DNA of 26,254 nt from JAAFIP01 sp031431335. Its GTDB lineage: Bacteria > Pseudomonadota > Gammaproteobacteria > Burkholderiales > Burkholderiaceae_C. Position numbers and translations under genes: made by a program. The stretch lies in assembly GCA_031431335.1 (NCBI GenBank), contig JANPDG010000294.1:1-26254 (forward strand). Reading direction: 5' to 3'. Below the pieces are notes generated by a model. That model saw only the letters and a list, made by a program, of their open reading frames with translations, ran no database searches and was not told the origin of the DNA. This document shows positions 24,060 through 26,254 of this stretch, piece by piece (position 1 is the first letter of the stretch; the number at the start of each line of letters is the position of its first letter).

Positions 24060-24071
24060 CTCTCGATTTTT

Positions 24072-24680
24072 ATGCAAATAGTATTGGCATCCAACAACCA
24101 AGGCAAACTCGCTGAGCTGATGCCCTTGTTTGCTTCGCTGGGTGTAGAGCTCATTGCCCAGGGCGCGCTCGGCGTGCCTGAGGCGCCCGAGCCTTACAAA
24201 ACATTTGTAGAAAACGCGCTGGCCAAAGCGCGCAACGCCGCGCAACACACTGGCTTGCCAGCCATAGCCGACGACGCTGGCCTGTGCATCGACGCATGGG
24301 GCGGATTGCCAGGCGTTGACACTGCGTATTACTGCGTGCAACACGGCTATGAAAAAAGCGACAACAACAACCGGCGCGCAGTGCTCCAGCAAATGGCCAA
24401 TGAACCTAACCGCCGCGCCAAAATGGTCAGCACCATCGTGGCGGTGCGCAGCGAGTTTGACCCCGAACCGCTCATCGCCGTGGGCCGCGTGCAAGGCGAG
24501 ATCACCCGTGAGGCCGTCGGCACCGGCGGCTTTGGATTCGACCCGGTGATGTATATCCCGTCGCTAGGCAAAACCATGGCCCAGCTCGATGCAATGCACA
24601 AAAACGCCATCAGCCACCGTGGCCAGTCAGCGCGGCAAATGGTTGATCTGATTCGTACCCATTGGCTGAAAACCTTGTGA
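24072..24680 (+). CDS. rdgB: dITP/XTP pyrophosphatase (non-canonical purine NTPase)
   Basis: This 202-residue Ham1/RdgB enzyme removes dITP and XTP from the nucleotide pool. It shows LASNNQGKLAEL, FVENALAKARNAA, AIADDAGLCIDAWGGLPGVDTAYY, TGGFGFDPVMYIP and the C-terminal AISHRGQSARQM. ADDAG replaces the more usual ADDSG. The start ATG has no Shine-Dalgarno; repeat copy D lies just upstream. Its end overlaps the hemW start region. Confidence 0.96.
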   Translation: MQIVLASNNQGKLAELMPLFASLGVELIAQGALGVPEAPEPYKTFVENALAKARNAAQHTGLPAIADDAGLCIDAWGGLPGVDTAYYCVQHGYEKSDNNNRRAVLQQMANEPNRRAKMVSTIVAVRSEFDPEPLIAVGRVQGEITREAVGTGGFGFDPVMYIPSLGKTMAQLDAMHKNAISHRGQSARQMVDLIRTHWLKTL

Positions 24681-26059
24681 AAGACATCCAGCATTACATG
24701 CGCCCTGGCACGCTGCAGCTGCCCAGCTTGCCGCCGCTGTCGCTGTACATTCACTTGCCGTGGTGCATTAAAAAATGTCCGTATTGCGATTTCAATTCGC
24801 ATGAAATACGCACGACTGCGCGCGCTGCTGCGCCCGACGCAGCCACTGGCAAACTCAGCGATGCCGCAGAGCAGCGTTACCTCAGCGCACTGATGGCAGA
24901 TTTAGAGGCTTCGCTGCCGCTGATCTGGGGCCGCACGGTGCACAGTATTTTTATTGGCGGCGGTACGCCCAGCTTGTTTTCACCGCAAGCCATTGACCAA
25001 CTGCTCGCGGGCGTACGCGCCCGTTTGCGGCTAGAGGCCAATTGCGAAATCACGCTAGAGGCCAATCCCGGCACGTTTGAAAAAGACCGCTTCAAAGCCT
25101 TTCGAGCCGCTGGTGTTAACCGCTTGTCTATCGGTGTACAAAGTTTCAACGATGAACACCTCAAAGCCTTAGGCCGTGTGCACAACAGCGACCAAGCCAA
25201 GGCGGCTATTGTCGAGGCTGCTGCAAATTTTGAAGCATTCAACCTCGACATCATGTACGCGCTGCCCGGTCAAACCCTGGCGCAGTGTGCGCAAGACATT
25301 CAAACAGCGCTCAGCTTTAGTCCGCCCCACATCAGCATTTACCACCTGACGATTGAGCCCAACACTTACTTTGCTAAGTTCCCACCCGTTATCCCTGAGG
25401 ACGACACGGCCTATGACATGCTTGACCGCATCATCGAGCTCACCGCAGCGCAGGGCATGGCGCGCTACGAGGTGAGTGCGTTTGCAAAAAAAGGCTTTCA
25501 GTGCTGGCATAACACCAATTATTGGCAGTTTGGCGACTACTTGGGCATAGGCGCTGGTGCGCACAGCAAGCTCAGCTTTGCCCACCGCGTGGTGCGCCAT
25601 GTGCGTGCACGCGATCCGCAGCTTTACATGGACAAAGCACTAGGGGCAAAATTTGCTCCGGCACAGACGGCTAATGCTGTCTGTGCAGACCACCAACCGC
25701 TTGCTTTGAGCGGCATAGCAGCGCTTAGCTCCAATGGTGCCGTCGCACTCAAGGGTGCAGGTTCCAGCGATGCTATTGCAGATTCTTCCGGCGTATCCAA
25801 TGCCGTGGTGCAAGACACGGAAGTTACCCGCGCCGACCTGCCGTTTGAGTACATGCTCAACGCCCTGCGCCTGACAGGTGGGTTTAAGTTGCAAGATTTT
25901 TGTGACCGCACCGGCTTGGCCATGACCGCGATCCAAAAAGGGCTGAACGAGGCAGAAACCAAGGGCATGATTGAGCGTGATTTTGTCAGCGTCAAACCCA
26001 CTGCGCGCGGCATGGACTTTTTAAGCGATCTGCAAAGTTTGTTTTTAGCCGACAGCTGA
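24677..26059 (+). CDS. hemW: Radical SAM heme chaperone HemW
   Basis: This protein of about 460 residues has the radical SAM motif C30-x3-C34-x2-C37 in PWCIKKCPYCDFNSHE, then IFIGGGTPSLF, EANPGTFE, NRLSIGVQSFNDEHLKALGRVH, and the C-terminal ADLPFEYMLNALRL. HemW binds heme and is thought to deliver it to target proteins; it was formerly annotated as HemN-like coproporphyrinogen oxidase. I chose GTG at 24677, whose GTGA overlaps the rdgB stop; TTG at 24662 and ATG at 24698 (MRPGTLQLP) are alternatives, and none has a strong ribosome site. About 60 residues (roughly 321-383) of Ala/Ser/Gly-rich sequence interrupt the region before ADLPFE. Confidence 0.94.
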   Translation: MKDIQHYMRPGTLQLPSLPPLSLYIHLPWCIKKCPYCDFNSHEIRTTARAAAPDAATGKLSDAAEQRYLSALMADLEASLPLIWGRTVHSIFIGGGTPSLFSPQAIDQLLAGVRARLRLEANCEITLEANPGTFEKDRFKAFRAAGVNRLSIGVQSFNDEHLKALGRVHNSDQAKAAIVEAAANFEAFNLDIMYALPGQTLAQCAQDIQTALSFSPPHISIYHLTIEPNTYFAKFPPVIPEDDTAYDMLDRIIELTAAQGMARYEVSAFAKKGFQCWHNTNYWQFGDYLGIGAGAHSKLSFAHRVVRHVRARDPQLYMDKALGAKFAPAQTANAVCADHQPLALSGIAALSSNGAVALKGAGSSDAIADSSGVSNAVVQDTEVTRADLPFEYMLNALRLTGGFKLQDFCDRTGLAMTAIQKGLNEAETKGMIERDFVSVKPTARGMDFLSDLQSLFLADS

Positions 26060-26145
26060 ATACGCGGCTCAGTGCGTAGGGCTCGGCGCAGCCAAGGTAA
26101 GGATCTCTAAACTCGCCCTTAGAAACAGCCTTAGCTGAGTTAAAA

Positions 26146-26151
26146 TATAAT
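26146..26151 (+). promoter_or_regulatory. -10 element of tRNA-Ser promoter
   Basis: A perfect TATAAT lies 12 bp before the tRNA-Ser 5' end. No -35 hexamer of good match is visible at the usual distance. The rest of the 104 bp after hemW shows no other feature. Confidence 0.5.
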
Positions 26152-26163
26152 TTACAACCAAAA

Positions 26164-26253
26164 GGAAGCTTGGCAGAGCGGTTGAATGCAGCAGTCTTGA
26201 AAACTGCCGAGGTTTTACGACCTCCGTGAGTTCGAATCTCACAGCTTCCGCCA
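26164..26253 (+). tRNA. tRNA-Ser (anticodon TGA)
   Basis: The 90-nt class II tRNA has acceptor stem GGAAGCT/AGCTTCC, anticodon stem GCAGT/ACTGC with loop CTTGAAA (anticodon TGA), a long variable arm, T-arm GAGTTCGAATCTC, discriminator G and an encoded CCA ending one base before the window edge. It reads UCA and, with wobble, other UCN codons. Confidence 0.97.
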
Positions 26254-26254
26254 G

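Overview
The window looks like chromosome of a betaproteobacterium, most likely Burkholderiales close to Comamonadaceae. The evidence is protein character and gene order: gmk-rpoZ-spoT, greB next to tRNA-Arg and hrcA, nadK-recN, and yicC / Ser-Thr kinase / PP2C phosphatase / rph / rdgB / hemW. This assignment comes from recognised families and synteny, not from a search. Coding density is high, most gaps are under 200 bp, and GTG or TTG starts are frequent.

Region 1 (1-7402) is the accessory part and the most interesting. Seven genes on the minus strand, closely spaced or overlapping, read in transcription order: arsS-like radical SAM protein, two glycosyltransferases of the arsenosugar-associated TIGR04283 and TIGR04282 families, arsM-like arsenite methyltransferase, a PiT phosphate transporter, a CDP-alcohol phosphatidyltransferase, and a TVP38 membrane domain fused to a mercuric-reductase-like flavoprotein that runs off the left edge. 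A methylthioadenosine phosphorylase (MTAP) gene diverges from arsS. Together these suggest a route from inorganic arsenic to methylated arsenic, then to a 5'-deoxyadenosyl arsenical, then to an arsenosugar, and possibly on to an arsenosugar phospholipid. The ArsM/ArsS steps rest on known families. The MTAP nucleosidase step and the phospholipid step are inference.

Region 2 (7557-15668) is housekeeping: ftsY; a pair of secreted M16 peptidase-family proteins, one with the zinc motif and one without; rsmD; recN; nadK; and the heat-shock repressor hrcA.

Region 3 (15701-19817) holds tRNA-Arg(ACG) with a clear promoter element and terminator, greB, and the gmk-rpoZ-spoT group, with a strong terminator-like palindrome between rpoZ and spoT. 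Region 4 (19936-26253) holds yicC, a standalone Ser/Thr kinase and PP2C phosphatase pair, rph, rdgB, hemW with an unusual insertion, and tRNA-Ser(TGA).

A dispersed repeat of about 45 bp occurs five times (7471, 10141, 16438, 19853, 24012). Four copies are intergenic. The fifth, diverged copy lies just after the start codon of the second M16 gene and encodes most of its signal peptide. A separate element of about 140 bp with long inverted arms sits between the PP2C phosphatase gene and rph.
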